Origin: Streptomyces sp. Z26
GTDB lineage: Bacteria > Actinomycetota > Actinomycetes > Streptomycetales > Streptomycetaceae
Length of the DNA stretch: 64,000 nt
Direction of reading: 5' to 3'
Assembly: GCF_003665095.1 (NCBI RefSeq)
Contig: NZ_RCHV01000002.1
Location: 2,850,001-2,914,000 of the forward strand
Shown: positions 53,699 through 64,000 of the stretch, piece after piece
Numbering within the stretch: the stretch's first letter is position 1
How the letters are laid out: every line of letters begins with the position of its first letter
The notes under the pieces: model-generated
The model's input: only the letters and a program-made list of their open reading frames with translations
Database searches by the model: none
Told to the model about the DNA's origin: nothing
Program-made: the position numbers and the translations under genes

Positions 53699-53868
53699 CG
53701 CGCGCGCCTCCCCCGTACGTACGCCCGCGCCCGTACGTACACCCCCGTGCGCCCGCCCCGCGTGGCCCCGCCGCCGCGTCCCGCCGCGCGTGGAGACTGA
53801 AACCGGGCTTCGCGGTCACCTGGTCCGTACGGGCGGGCGAGCGACGCGGGCCCGGAGAGGAGACGGGC

Positions 53869-55395
53869 ATGGGTACGGAGCAGGGCGGGCGCACACGGCA
53901 CACGGACGAGGACACGGCGCCACGGCACTGCCTGGTCACGGGCGCCAGCGGCTACATCGGGGGCCGCCTCGTACCGGAGCTGCTGGCCGCGGGGCACCGC
54001 GTGCGCTGCCTGGCCCGTACGCCCGCCAAGCTGCGCGACCAGCCCTGGGCCGCGGACGTCGAGGTGGTCGAGGGCGACGTCACCGACCCGGACGCCGTAC
54101 GGGACGCGATGCGCGGCGTGGACGTCGCCTACTACCTGGTGCACGCCCTCGGCGGCGGCGACGGCTTCGAGGCGACCGACCGGCAGGCCGCCCGCACCTT
54201 CGGCGCCGAGGCGCGCGCCACGGGCGTCGGCCGCGTCGTCTACCTCGGCGGCCTCACCCCCGAGGGCGTGCCCGAACGCGAACTCTCGCCCCACCTGCGG
54301 TCCCGCGCCGAGGTCGGCGAGATCCTGCTGGAGTCGGGGGTGCCGACGGCGGTGCTGCGGGCGGCCGTCATCATCGGCTCCGGCTCGGCCTCGTTCGAGA
54401 TGCTGCGCTACCTCACGGAACGGCTGCCCGTGATGGTCACCCCCAGCTGGGTCGGCTCCCGCGTCCAGCCCGTGGCCGTACGGGACGTGCTGCGGGCCCT
54501 GGTCGGGTGCGCGCTGCTGCCCGCGGACGTCAGCCGCGCGTTCGACATCGGCGGGCCGGACGTCCTCACGTACCGCGAGATGATGCAGCGCTACGCCGCC
54601 GTCGCCGGGCTGCCCCACCGGCTGATCCTGGCCGTCCCCGTGCTCACCCCGCGCCTCTCCAGCCACTGGGTCGGCCTGGTCACGCCGGTGCCGCGATCGC
54701 TGGCCCGGCCGCTGGCGGAGTCCCTGCGGCACGAGGTCGTGTGCCGGGAGAACGACCTCGCCCGGTACGTGCCCGAGCCGCCGGAGGGCCTCGTCGGCGT
54801 CGACCGGGCCCTGGAGCTGGCCCTCCAGCGCGTACGGGACGCCGACGTCACCACCCGCTGGACGTCCGCCTCCGTCCCCGGCGCCCCCAGCGACCCGCTG
54901 CCCACCGACCCCGACTGGGCGGGCGGCAGCCTCTACACCGACCGGCGGGCGCACCGCGTCGACGCGTCGGAGGACGCGCTGTGGCGGGTGATCGAGGGCA
55001 TCGGCGGCGACAACGGCTGGTACTCCTTCCCCCTCGCCTGGGCCGTACGCGGCTGGCTGGACCGGCTCGTCGGCGGCGTCGGCCTGCGGCGCGGCAGGCG
55101 GGACGCGGCCCGGCTGCGTACGGGCGACTCGCTGGACTTCTGGCGCGTCGAGGAGATCGAACGGGGGCGGCTGCTGCGGCTGCGCGCGGAGATGCGCGTA
55201 CCGGGGCTGGCCTGGCTGGAGCTGCGTACGGCGCACGACCGGCAGGGCCGCACCGTCTACCTCCAGCGGGCGCTGTTCCACCCGAGGGGGCTGGCGGGGC
55301 ACCTGTACTGGTGGAGCGTCGCGCCGTTCCACGGGCTGGTGTTCGGCGGGATGGCGCGCAACATCGCGAAGGCGGCGGCGCGGGACGGCGGTTGA
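53869..55395 (+). CDS. NAD(P)H-binding protein with DUF2867-type C-terminal domain
   Basis: A 508-residue protein. The first half is an atypical SDR/NmrA fold (about 15-300, LVTGASGYIGGRLVPELL, VAYYLVHALGG, VYLGGLTPEGV). The second half (about 340-508) resembles the DUF2867 alpha/beta-sandwich with WYSFPLAWAVRGWLDRL and LVFGGMARNIAKAA. The ATG at 53869 has GGAGAGGAG upstream. A photolyase gene begins about 190 bases downstream on the same strand, so a shared stress transcript is possible. The exact function of this family is unproven. Confidence 0.85.
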   Translation: MGTEQGGRTRHTDEDTAPRHCLVTGASGYIGGRLVPELLAAGHRVRCLARTPAKLRDQPWAADVEVVEGDVTDPDAVRDAMRGVDVAYYLVHALGGGDGFEATDRQAARTFGAEARATGVGRVVYLGGLTPEGVPERELSPHLRSRAEVGEILLESGVPTAVLRAAVIIGSGSASFEMLRYLTERLPVMVTPSWVGSRVQPVAVRDVLRALVGCALLPADVSRAFDIGGPDVLTYREMMQRYAAVAGLPHRLILAVPVLTPRLSSHWVGLVTPVPRSLARPLAESLRHEVVCRENDLARYVPEPPEGLVGVDRALELALQRVRDADVTTRWTSASVPGAPSDPLPTDPDWAGGSLYTDRRAHRVDASEDALWRVIEGIGGDNGWYSFPLAWAVRGWLDRLVGGVGLRRGRRDAARLRTGDSLDFWRVEEIERGRLLRLRAEMRVPGLAWLELRTAHDRQGRTVYLQRALFHPRGLAGHLYWWSVAPFHGLVFGGMARNIAKAAARDGG

Positions 55396-55581
55396 GGGCG
55401 TACGGGCGCGGGGCCGGGCGTACGCGCGCGGGCGCGCGTACCGGCGCGGGCTTCGCGTACCGGCGGGGCGGCGCGCGGGCACGGCACATCCGCGGCGAAG
55501 TACGCTGTTCCGGCATTACCGGCACCCGCGTCCCCCACCGACCCGGTGCCCCGCCCCCACCACCCCCGGAGACGTGACGCC

Positions 55582-56955
55582 TTGTCCGTGTCGATCGCCC
55601 TGTTCACCGCCGACCTGCGGCTCCACGACAACCCGGTGCTGCGTGCCGCGCAGCGCGACGCCGACGAGGTGGTGCCGCTGTTCGTCCGCGACGAGGGCGT
55701 GCGCGCCGCCGGGTTCGACGCGCCCAACCGCCGCGCCTTCCTCGCCGACTGCCTCCACGACCTGGACGCGGGCCTGCGCGCACGCGGCGGCCGACTCGTC
55801 GTCCGCGAGGGCGACGCGGTCGCCGAGACCTGCCGCGTAGCGCACGCCACCGGCGCCCGCGACGTGCACGTCGCCGCCGACGTCAGCGGCTTCGCCCACC
55901 GCCGCGAACGGCGGCTGCGCGAGGCCCTGGAGGCCGACGGCAGGCGGCTGCACGTCCACGACGCGGTGACCTGCGTACTGGCGCCCGGCGCCGTCACCCC
56001 GCAGGGCAAGGACCACTTCGCGGTCTTCACCCCGTACTTCCGGCGCTGGGAGGGGGAACGCCCGCGCGACGTGCTCCCCGCGCCCCGCGCCGTATCCGTA
56101 CCGGAGAGCGCCGAGTCCGGCGCGCTGCCCGCCCGTTCCGACGTGGCGGACGTGTCGCCGCGGCTGGCGCCCGGCGGCGAGGACGAGGGGCGGGAGCGGT
56201 TCCGGCGGTGGACGAGCGACGGCGTCGACGCGTACGAGGACCGCCACGACGACCTCCCCGGCGACGCCACGTCGCGGCTCTCCCCGCACCTCCACTTCGG
56301 CACGCTGTCCGCCACGGAGCTGGTGGCGCGATCCCGTTCGCGCGGCGGGGCGGGCGCGGAGGCGTTCGTACGGCAGCTCGCGTGGCGCGACTTCCACCGG
56401 CAGGTGCTGGCGGCGCGGCCCGCCGCGTCGTACGCCGACTACCGCACGCGGCACGACAGTTGGCGGCGCGACGAGCGGGCGGCGACGGCGTGGCGCGAGG
56501 GGCGTACGGGCTACCCGGTCATCGACGCCGCCATGCGGCAGCTGCGCGAGGAGGGCTGGATGCACAACCGCGCACGGCTGCTGACCGCCAGCTTCCTCAC
56601 CAAGACGCTCTACGTCGACTGGCGCGTCGGCGCCCGCCACTTCCTCGACCTGCTCGTGGACGGCGACATCGCCAACAACCAGCTCAACTGGCAGTGGACG
56701 GCCGGGACCGGCACCGACACCCGCCCCAACCGCGTGCTCAACCCGCTGACCCAGGCCAAACGCTTCGACCCGGACGGCGGCTACGTGCGCCGCTACGTCC
56801 CCGAACTCGCCGCGACCGACGCCCTCCGGGGCGGCAGGGTGCACACCCCCTGGAAGCTGCCGGCCGAGGAGCGCCGCGCGCTGGACTACCCGGAGCCGAT
56901 CGTCGACCTCACCGACGGCCTGAACCGCTTCCGGGTGGCGCGCGGCCTGGACTGA
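55582..56955 (+). CDS. phr: Deoxyribodipyrimidine photolyase
   Basis: A 457-residue class I CPD-type photolyase. The N-terminal antenna-binding domain starts SVSIALFTADLRLHDNP. The FAD domain carries GYPVIDAAMRQLREEGWMHN, SFLTKTLYVDWR and the NWQWTAGTGTDTRPNRVLNP signature. The enzyme uses blue light and FADH to split cyclobutane pyrimidine dimers. I chose the TTG at 55582, with GGAG ten bases upstream and a start that aligns with relatives; the GTG at 55588 is the alternative. It follows the DUF2867-type gene. Confidence 0.93.
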   Translation: MSVSIALFTADLRLHDNPVLRAAQRDADEVVPLFVRDEGVRAAGFDAPNRRAFLADCLHDLDAGLRARGGRLVVREGDAVAETCRVAHATGARDVHVAADVSGFAHRRERRLREALEADGRRLHVHDAVTCVLAPGAVTPQGKDHFAVFTPYFRRWEGERPRDVLPAPRAVSVPESAESGALPARSDVADVSPRLAPGGEDEGRERFRRWTSDGVDAYEDRHDDLPGDATSRLSPHLHFGTLSATELVARSRSRGGAGAEAFVRQLAWRDFHRQVLAARPAASYADYRTRHDSWRRDERAATAWREGRTGYPVIDAAMRQLREEGWMHNRARLLTASFLTKTLYVDWRVGARHFLDLLVDGDIANNQLNWQWTAGTGTDTRPNRVLNPLTQAKRFDPDGGYVRRYVPELAATDALRGGRVHTPWKLPAEERRALDYPEPIVDLTDGLNRFRVARGLD

Positions 56956-57185
56956 CCCGCGGGCGTACGGGCGCGGGCGCGGGGAGCGTACGGGCGCGGG
57001 CGCGCGGGGCGTACGGCCACCCCGGCCGTTCCCGGCGCCCCGGCCACCCCCGGCCGCCCCCGGAAACGCGGAGGCCGCCGCCGGGCGCCGCACCCTAGAC
57101 TGGCCGTCCGGGCGCGGCACCCGGCCCGGCCGATGCCGTGGACCCGTACACCCCACCCGTACACCCACCCAGGAGGCACAGGACC

Positions 57186-58454
57186 GTGACGGCCATCGTC
57201 GACGAGCTGGCATGGCGCGGGCTCATCGCCCACTCCACTGACGAGGAAGCACTGCGCAAGGCGCTCGCGGACGGCCCCGTCACCTTCTATTGCGGCTTCG
57301 ACCCGACCGCGGCCAGCCTGCACGTCGGCCACCTGGTGCAGGTGCTCACCATCCGCCGCCTCCAGCAGGCCGGGCACCGGCCGCTGGCGCTCGTCGGCGG
57401 CGCGACCGGCCACATCGGGGACCCGCGCCCCACGGCGGAACGCACGCTGAACGACTCGGACACCATCGCCCGGTGGGTGCTCCGGCTGCGCGCGCAGATC
57501 GAACCGTTCCTCTCCTTCGAGGGCGACAACGCCGCGACCATGGTCAACAACCTGGACTGGGCCGCGGACATGACCGTCATCGGCTTCCTCCGCGACATCG
57601 GGAAGCACTTCCGGGTCAACAAGATGCTCACCAAGGACTCCGTCGCCCAGCGCCTCGCGTCCGACCAGGGCATCAGCTACACGGAGTTCAGCTACCAGCT
57701 GCTCCAGGCCATGGACTTCCTGGAGCTGTACCGGCGGTACGGCTGCACCCTCCAGACCGGCGGCAGCGACCAGTGGGGGAACCTCACCGCCGGGCTCGAC
57801 CTGCTGCACCGGCTGGAGCCGGACGCCGTCGCGCACGCGCTGTCGACACCGCTGATGACGAAGGCGGACGGCACCAAGTTCGGCAAGACGGAGACCGGCA
57901 CGCTCTGGCTCGACCCGGAGATGACCACGCCGTACGCGTTCTACCAGTTCTGGCTGAACACCGACGACCGCGACATCTCCCGTTACCTGCGCATCCTCTC
58001 GTTCAAGTCCCGTACGGAACTGGAGGAGTTGGAGCAGCTGACCGAGGAACGGCCGCAGGCACGTACCGCGCAGCGCGCGCTCGCGGAGGAGCTGACCACC
58101 CTGGTGCACGGCGCCGATCAGTGCGCCGCGGTGATCGCCGCGTCGCGGGCGCTGTTCGGACAGGGCGACCTGCCCGGTCTCGACGAGGCCACCCTGGCCG
58201 CCGCGCTCTCCGAGCTGCCGCACGCCCGTACCGACGAACTCGGCCCGGTCACCGACCTGTTCGCCGAGGTCGGGCTCGTCGCCAGCAAGTCGGCCGCGCG
58301 CCGCACGGTGAAGGAGGGCGGCGCGTACGTGAACAACGCCAAGGTCACCGCCGAGGACGCCGTCGTCACCCGCGACGACCTGCTCCACGGCCGCTGGCTG
58401 GTGCTGCGGCGCGGCAAGCGGAACCTGGCGGCGATCGAGTACACCGGCGCCTGA
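57186..58454 (+). CDS. tyrS: Tyrosyl-tRNA synthetase
   Basis: A 422-residue class I aminoacyl-tRNA synthetase. The HIGH-equivalent reads LHVGHL, Tyr specificity residues lie in [11 protein letters not shown] and [10 protein letters not shown], and the KMSKS-equivalent is KFGKT. A C-terminal S4 RNA-binding domain (about 355-422) completes it. The GTG at 57186 has AGGAGG nine bases upstream. It charges tRNA-Tyr. I found no T-box motif in its short leader. A strong hairpin ends its transcript just before the tRNA-Lys gene. Confidence 0.95.
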   Translation: MTAIVDELAWRGLIAHSTDEEALRKALADGPVTFYCGFDPTAASLHVGHLVQVLTIRRLQQAGHRPLALVGGATGHIGDPRPTAERTLNDSDTIARWVLRLRAQIEPFLSFEGDNAATMVNNLDWAADMTVIGFLRDIGKHFRVNKMLTKDSVAQRLASDQGISYTEFSYQLLQAMDFLELYRRYGCTLQTGGSDQWGNLTAGLDLLHRLEPDAVAHALSTPLMTKADGTKFGKTETGTLWLDPEMTTPYAFYQFWLNTDDRDISRYLRILSFKSRTELEELEQLTEERPQARTAQRALAEELTTLVHGADQCAAVIAASRALFGQGDLPGLDEATLAAALSELPHARTDELGPVTDLFAEVGLVASKSAARRTVKEGGAYVNNAKVTAEDAVVTRDDLLHGRWLVLRRGKRNLAAIEYTGA

Positions 58455-58502
58455 ACCCGCGCACGCGCGGCGGGGCCACAGCCCGCCCGCCCCGCACGAC
58501 GA

Positions 58503-58537
58503 GGAGCCCGGGACGACACGAGGTCGTCCCGGGCTCC
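58503..58537. terminator. Hairpin between tyrS and tRNA-Lys
   Basis: Bases 58503-58517 pair perfectly with 58523-58537 (15 bp, containing GAGCCCGGGACGAC) around ACGAG. It separates convergent tyrS and tRNA-Lys and is probably bidirectional. Confidence 0.7.
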
Positions 58538-58546
58538 CGTTCGCGG

Positions 58547-58619
58547 TAGGCCGTGTGGGACTCGAACCCACAACCAACGGATTAAAAGTCCGGTGCTCTG
58601 CCAATTGAGCTAACGGCCC
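58547..58619 (-). tRNA. tRNA-Lys (UUU anticodon)
   Basis: The minus strand folds as a 73-nt tRNA: acceptor GGGCCGT with ACGGCCT, a D arm with AGCTCAATTGGCAGAGC, an anticodon loop CTTTTAA giving UUU, and a T arm with GGTTCGAGTCCC. CCA is not encoded. In a high-GC genome this is the minor Lys tRNA reading AAA. Confidence 0.95.
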
Positions 58620-58692
58620 GCCCCCGCAGCATAGCCCGCCGCGGGCCGCCCCTCGAAGGCATTGTGCCTTGTCGGCGCGGGGTTCTCAGCCG

Positions 58693-60645
<1,953 letters not shown>

Positions 60646-61259
60646 GCGAAATGTGAACCTTCCGGAGTCACGGCACGCGCCCATAACTCCGTGTTGCACA
60701 CACGATCGCCTCAGTGCGATCAGGCCACGGCTGGAAAGGAACGCGCCACACGGCGCGCTCTGCGATGGCGCCGGGCAAATGGGATCAAACGATCTACCAC
60801 CATACGCACCCCAGGCCGTAGTGCGCAAATGACCTCTCACGCGCCGGAGCGGTCCCGGCGCGCGTCCCCGTCCCCGTACCGTACCCGCCTCGACGGCTGC
60901 GCCGCAGGTCGGGCCGTACGGGGAGGGGTGACGCGTACGGGGGCGGGTGGCGCGGGGGGCGCCGGGGGGGCGGTGGACCGTCACGGAATGTGGTGACGAT
61001 CACGGTGCGGACGGGCGCGGGCTCGCGCGGACGGCGGGCACGGAACGGGCACCGGGGCCGTACGGGGCGGCGTACGGCGGGGACCGTCGGAGCGTCAACC
61101 GCCTTACGGGCGCGCGCCCTTGCCCGTACGCGCCCCGCGCACCCCCGTCCGCCCGCGCGCACACCGCACCGCACGCCCGCGCACGCCACCGGGGGCTCCG
61201 GGGCTGCGGGGCTGCGGGGCTGCGGGGCTGCGGGGCTCCGAGGTTCTGGGGCTCCGGGG
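60646..61259. other. Long leader and promoter region of the helicase gene
   Basis: No gene is supported in these 614 bases. They probably include the helicase promoter and a long 5' leader on the minus strand, as often found for cold-regulated DEAD-box genes. At 61200-61239, four perfect GGGGCTGC repeats plus one altered copy lie just past the stop of the lipoprotein gene. Confidence 0.4.
61200..61239. repeat. 8-bp tandem repeat GGGGCTGC
   Basis: Four identical copies (61200-61231) and a fifth GGGGCTCC run directly downstream of the lipoprotein stop. Like the repeat at 39481, it abuts a gene end and may vary in copy number. Confidence 0.75.
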
Positions 61260-62009
61260 TCAGCCCGCGCCCGACGTGCCGCCCGCACCGGCGTCCCCGC
61301 CGCCGGACGACGGGTCCGGCGGGGGCGTGTCCGTCGGCACCGGCGGGTCGACGGGCGGCGACGGCTGCGGGCCGTCACCCCCGGACCCGCCGCTGCTCGC
61401 CGTCGGCCCGGAGCCCGGGGGCTGCGCCGTCGACCCGCCGGACGCGGCTCCGCCGTCGCCGCCACCGTTCGCCGCGCCGCCGCCCCCGCTCGTACCGGCC
61501 GCCGCACCCGTACCCGAGGCGCCGTCCGTACCGCCGCGCCGTCCGCCGTCCTCCCCGGCGCCGCCCTCGCGCGCGCCCCCGTCCGCGTCGGCGCCCCGGC
61601 TCCCGGCGCCGCCGTGGCGCGCCCCTCCGGCGCTCTCGCGCGCGCCGGGCCCGTGCCCGAAGTCCGGGTGCCAACGACCGTCGCGGTGCCGCACCGTGCT
61701 GGACGGGGCGTCCACGCGGCGCGCGTCGTCGCGGACGTCGGGCGCCGTACGGGCGGGGCGTCCCTCCGCGTCCGCCTGCCGGTCGCCGCCCCCGCCGACG
61801 GACACGCAGCCGGTGGCGGTGGCCGCCACCACGAGCGCGGCACCGACGACCGCGGCGAGCCGGACGGCACGGCCGTACGGACGCGCGTGCGTACGGACGC
61901 GGGTACGGACGTCGGTACGGGCCGCGGCGGGCGCGGTGGCGGCGCGTACGGCCGGGAGGGGAACGGTTTCGTCGCTTCGGGCACGGGTTCGGGCACGGGC
62001 TCTGCGCAC
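61260..62009 (-). CDS. Putative lipoprotein with long disordered tail
   Basis: A 249-residue exported protein. A basic N-terminus (about 45 residues) leads to a hydrophobic segment, AVVGAALVVAATATGC, forming a lipobox. The rest is Gly/Ser/Asp-rich without recognisable domains, ending in a Pro-rich tail. The GTG at 62007-62009 has GGAGG seven bases upstream, which decided the start. It lies downstream of the small zincin gene on the same strand with 98 bases between. Function unknown. Confidence 0.6.
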   Translation of the reverse strand: MRRARARTRARSDETVPLPAVRAATAPAAARTDVRTRVRTHARPYGRAVRLAAVVGAALVVAATATGCVSVGGGGDRQADAEGRPARTAPDVRDDARRVDAPSSTVRHRDGRWHPDFGHGPGARESAGGARHGGAGSRGADADGGAREGGAGEDGGRRGGTDGASGTGAAAGTSGGGGAANGGGDGGAASGGSTAQPPGSGPTASSGGSGGDGPQPSPPVDPPVPTDTPPPDPSSGGGDAGAGGTSGAG

Positions 62010-62107
62010 GGCGGGACCTCCGGGGCTGCGGCGCGGATGCGGGCCTCCTGCCCAACTCCCGCCGTCAGCCGGAGGACACGCGCCGCGGTGGGACGCGCGC
62101 CGGGCGG

Positions 62108-62470
62108 TCAGCCGTAGCCGAGGGCGTGCAGGCGCTCGTCGTCCATGCCGAAGTGGTGCGCGATCTCGTGCACGACCGTCACCTCGACCTCCTCGACGAC
62201 CAGTTCGCGGTCGCCGCCCTCGGCCGCGACCATGCGCAGCGTCGGGCCGCGGTAGACGGTGATCCGGTCCGGCAGCACCCCGGCGTACCACTCGCCGCGC
62301 TCGGTCAGCGGCGTCCCCTCGTACAGGCCCAGCAGTTCCGGGTCCTCGGGCGGTGGCTCCTCCTCGACGAAGACGGCCACGTTGTCCATGAGCCGCGTCA
62401 GTTCGGGCGGAATCCGGTCGAGGGCCCGGGACACCAGTTCCTCGAACTCCTCACGCGTCATCTCCAGCAC
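62108..62470 (-). CDS. Small metallopeptidase-like protein (zincin, HExxH)
   Basis: A 120-residue protein with a minimal zincin fold: TREEFEELVSRALDRIPPEL at the start, a strand VYRGPTLRMVA and the active-site helix VVHEIAHHFGMDDERL with the HExxH motif. It matches small putative metallopeptidases found across actinobacteria whose substrates are unknown. The GTG at 62468-62470 (VLEMTREEF) is used; the ATG at 62461 is an alternative. The lipoprotein gene follows downstream. Confidence 0.82.
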   Translation of the reverse strand: MLEMTREEFEELVSRALDRIPPELTRLMDNVAVFVEEEPPPEDPELLGLYEGTPLTERGEWYAGVLPDRITVYRGPTLRMVAAEGGDRELVVEEVEVTVVHEIAHHFGMDDERLHALGYG

Positions 62471-62656
62471 CCGCCCATTGTCGGTCACCCGGCCCCGGAG
62501 GCGCACCGCCCGTACGCCACACCATGCCGCGCGCCTCCACGCGGTGCCGTACGCCGCGCGCCCCGCGCGGACGCCCGTACGGGCCCGCGCGCGTCCCGCT
62601 CCCCCACCCGGGGGCAACGGGCATGAATCCACGCGGCACAGGGCATACGGGGCGAC

Positions 62657-64000
62657 ATGGCCGGAAGGCAAGGAAGGCATCCGCTCCCGTCCCTCCAGAC
62701 CGCCACCGCCCGCACCACCCGCACCGCCCGTACCGCGTTCCGCGCCGCCCGCTCCGCCGCGCACGCCCTGACCGCCCGCGCGGGACGCCGTACGGACGCC
62801 CGGCGCGCGACGGCGCGCGCTCCCGCGCCCGCCCTGTCCCTGGCCCGCGCCCCGCACCCGTTCGTGCGCGCCCTGGGGATGGCGGCGGTGGCGCTGCTCG
62901 GCGCGTACCTCGGCCTGCTGGTCGTCGGCAACGTCCGTACGACCGTCGGGCCGATGGAGACGACGATGACGCTGCGCCCGTCGTTCACCGGCGGCACGAA
63001 GATCAACGTGTCGCCGCTCGGCTCGCTGCGCCTCCAGAGCCACTACGCGCCCGTACGTCTCGACGTGGACGTCGACCAGCTCGACCCCGTGCGCTCGACC
63101 GCGCTCGTCGACCACCCGGAACGGCTGGAGGGTCTGGAGGAGGAGGTCGCCCGGGACGTCGTCGCGGGCACCGCCGACCTGGCGCTGCGCTCCGTCGTCG
63201 CCGTGGTCTCCGGCGCGACGGCGCTCGGCCTCGTCGTCTACCGGCGCCCGGGGCGCGCGCTCGGGGCGGGCGGCCTCGCGCTGGCGCTGCTGGTGGCGTC
63301 GACGGCCACGGCGGTCGCGACGTGGAACCCGAAGTCCGTACTGGAGCCGAGGTTCACCGGGCTCCTCGCCAGCGCCCCGTCCGTCGTCGGGGACGCCCGC
63401 AGCATCGTCACCGACTTCGACGTGTACCAGCAGGAGCTGGCCCGCCTCGTCACCAACGTCACCAAGCTCTACGAGGCGACGTCCACCCTCCCCGCGTACC
63501 AGCCCGACCCGGCCACCACCCGCGTCCTCCACGTCTCCGACATCCACCTCAACCCGGCGGCGTGGAGCATCGTCAGGTCGCTGGTCGAGCAGTACCGCAT
63601 CGACGTGATCGTCGACGCGGGCGACACCATGGACCACGGCACCGCCCCCGAGAACGGCTTCCTGGAACCCGTCCCCGACCTCGGCGCCCCGTACGTCTGG
63701 GTCCGCGGCAACCACGACTCGATCGAGACGCAGGAGGCGATGCGGAAGCTCGGCCGCGACGTGCACGTGCTGGACGACGGCAGCCCCATCGACGTGGCGG
63801 GCGTACGGTTCGCGGGCATCGGCGACCCGCAGTTCACCCCGGACCGCTCGGTGGAGTCCGAGGAGGACGCGGTCGAACGGGCCGCCGGCGACGAACTCGC
63901 CTTCGCCCTGCGGCGACAGGAGGCCGCGGGCACTCCCGTCGACATCGCCGTGACGCACAATCCGGTGGCCGCGCGCATGACCGACGGCCGGGTGCCGCTC
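62657..64000 (+). CDS. Membrane metallophosphoesterase (3' end beyond window)
   Basis: The 448 visible codons encode an Ala/Arg-rich cytoplasmic start, a TM helix (about 75-90), an extracytoplasmic loop, two more hydrophobic segments (about 175-190 and 200-220) and a calcineurin-like phosphoesterase domain: VLHVSDIHLNP, DVIVDAGDTMDHG, WVRGNHDS and AVTHNP hold the metal ligands. The ATG at 62657 has ACGGGGCGAC upstream. Such membrane phosphoesterases cleave phosphodiesters or nucleotides at the cell surface; substrate unknown. The C-terminus is cut off by the window edge. Confidence 0.85.
   Translation, partial: MAGRQGRHPLPSLQTATARTTRTARTAFRAARSAAHALTARAGRRTDARRATARAPAPALSLARAPHPFVRALGMAAVALLGAYLGLLVVGNVRTTVGPMETTMTLRPSFTGGTKINVSPLGSLRLQSHYAPVRLDVDVDQLDPVRSTALVDHPERLEGLEEEVARDVVAGTADLALRSVVAVVSGATALGLVVYRRPGRALGAGGLALALLVASTATAVATWNPKSVLEPRFTGLLASAPSVVGDARSIVTDFDVYQQELARLVTNVTKLYEATSTLPAYQPDPATTRVLHVSDIHLNPAAWSIVRSLVEQYRIDVIVDAGDTMDHGTAPENGFLEPVPDLGAPYVWVRGNHDSIETQEAMRKLGRDVHVLDDGSPIDVAGVRFAGIGDPQFTPDRSVESEEDAVERAAGDELAFALRRQEAAGTPVDIAVTHNPVAARMTDGRVPL

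Noticed and set aside
57090..57185. A T-box riboswitch before tyrS.
   Set aside because: The leader is too short and lacks the conserved T-box sequence.
62471..62656. A possible additional small gene between the zincin and the phosphoesterase.
   Set aside because: Frames there lack a ribosome site or conserved motif; it is more likely the divergent promoter region.

Overview
This window reads as the chromosome of a Streptomyces or close relative. The DNA is very GC-rich, GTG and TTG starts are common, and many sensor and switch proteins are present (two SpoIIE-type PP2C phosphatases, a lone anti-sigma-type ATPase, a membrane-tethered ECF sigma factor, two-component proteins). It also carries a close relative of the sporulation-associated orf1590/NsdA-type protein, a ydaO (c-di-AMP) riboswitch in front of a cell-wall peptidase, and an F420-type flavin-fold enzyme. 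I see no prophage, transposon, CRISPR array or recognisable biosynthetic cluster; this is mostly core chromosome with many small regulator/target pairs.

Layout. 1-6.7 kb: a MarR regulator (cut by the window edge) divergent from an MFS transporter, a PAS-PP2C-HATPase phosphatase, a type II NADH dehydrogenase, and a divergent TetR regulator with a large inserted linker. 6.8-10.5 kb: an ECF sigma factor fused to a zinc-finger anti-sigma-like segment, membrane helices and an NPCBM domain, then a methyltransferase and a GNAT acetyltransferase. 10.8-19.2 kb: an asparagine-synthase-like protein broken by a frameshift, the orf1590-like sporulation regulator, L-2-hydroxyglutarate oxidase, TrmB and a PrsW-type membrane protease. 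19.2-23.3 kb: small metabolic enzymes and a PadR/HAAS membrane-protein operon (second gene frameshifted). 23.5-27 kb: a large secreted GH92 mannosidase under a LacI-type palindrome. 27.2-31.4 kb: Nudix, ATPase, VOC, GGCT-like, MOSC and F420-type genes.

31.9-36.9 kb: an M23 peptidase behind a c-di-AMP riboswitch, a membrane PP2C phosphatase, a repeat-rich hypothetical protein and a secreted GH16 glucanase with a clear promoter and terminator. 37.1-41.4 kb: an FAD oxidoreductase, an orphan NarL-type response regulator, and a quinone-oxidoreductase-like gene divergent from a TetR regulator that appears frameshifted. 41.5-47 kb: an envelope module of putative lipoprotein, OmpR-type regulator, histidine kinase and a class A PBP whose transpeptidase motifs look lost. 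47-50.7 kb: a carnitine-degradation operon (cdhC-cdhA-cdhB) preceded by a regulator carrying two different DNA-binding domains. 50.7-53.7 kb: two tandemly duplicated short-chain dehydrogenases divergent from an XRE/MmyB-type regulator. 53.9-64 kb: an NAD(P)-binding DUF2867-type protein, photolyase, tyrosyl-tRNA synthetase, tRNA-Lys, DEAD-box helicase, a lipoprotein, a small zincin and a truncated membrane metallophosphoesterase.

Two patterns cross the whole window. First, three genes are interrupted by apparent single-base frameshifts, two of them at runs of five C, which suggests sequence errors more than real decay. Second, many otherwise ordinary proteins carry Gly/Asp/Thr/Pro-rich insertions encoded by short degenerate GC-rich repeats, as if low-complexity segments had expanded inside domains.
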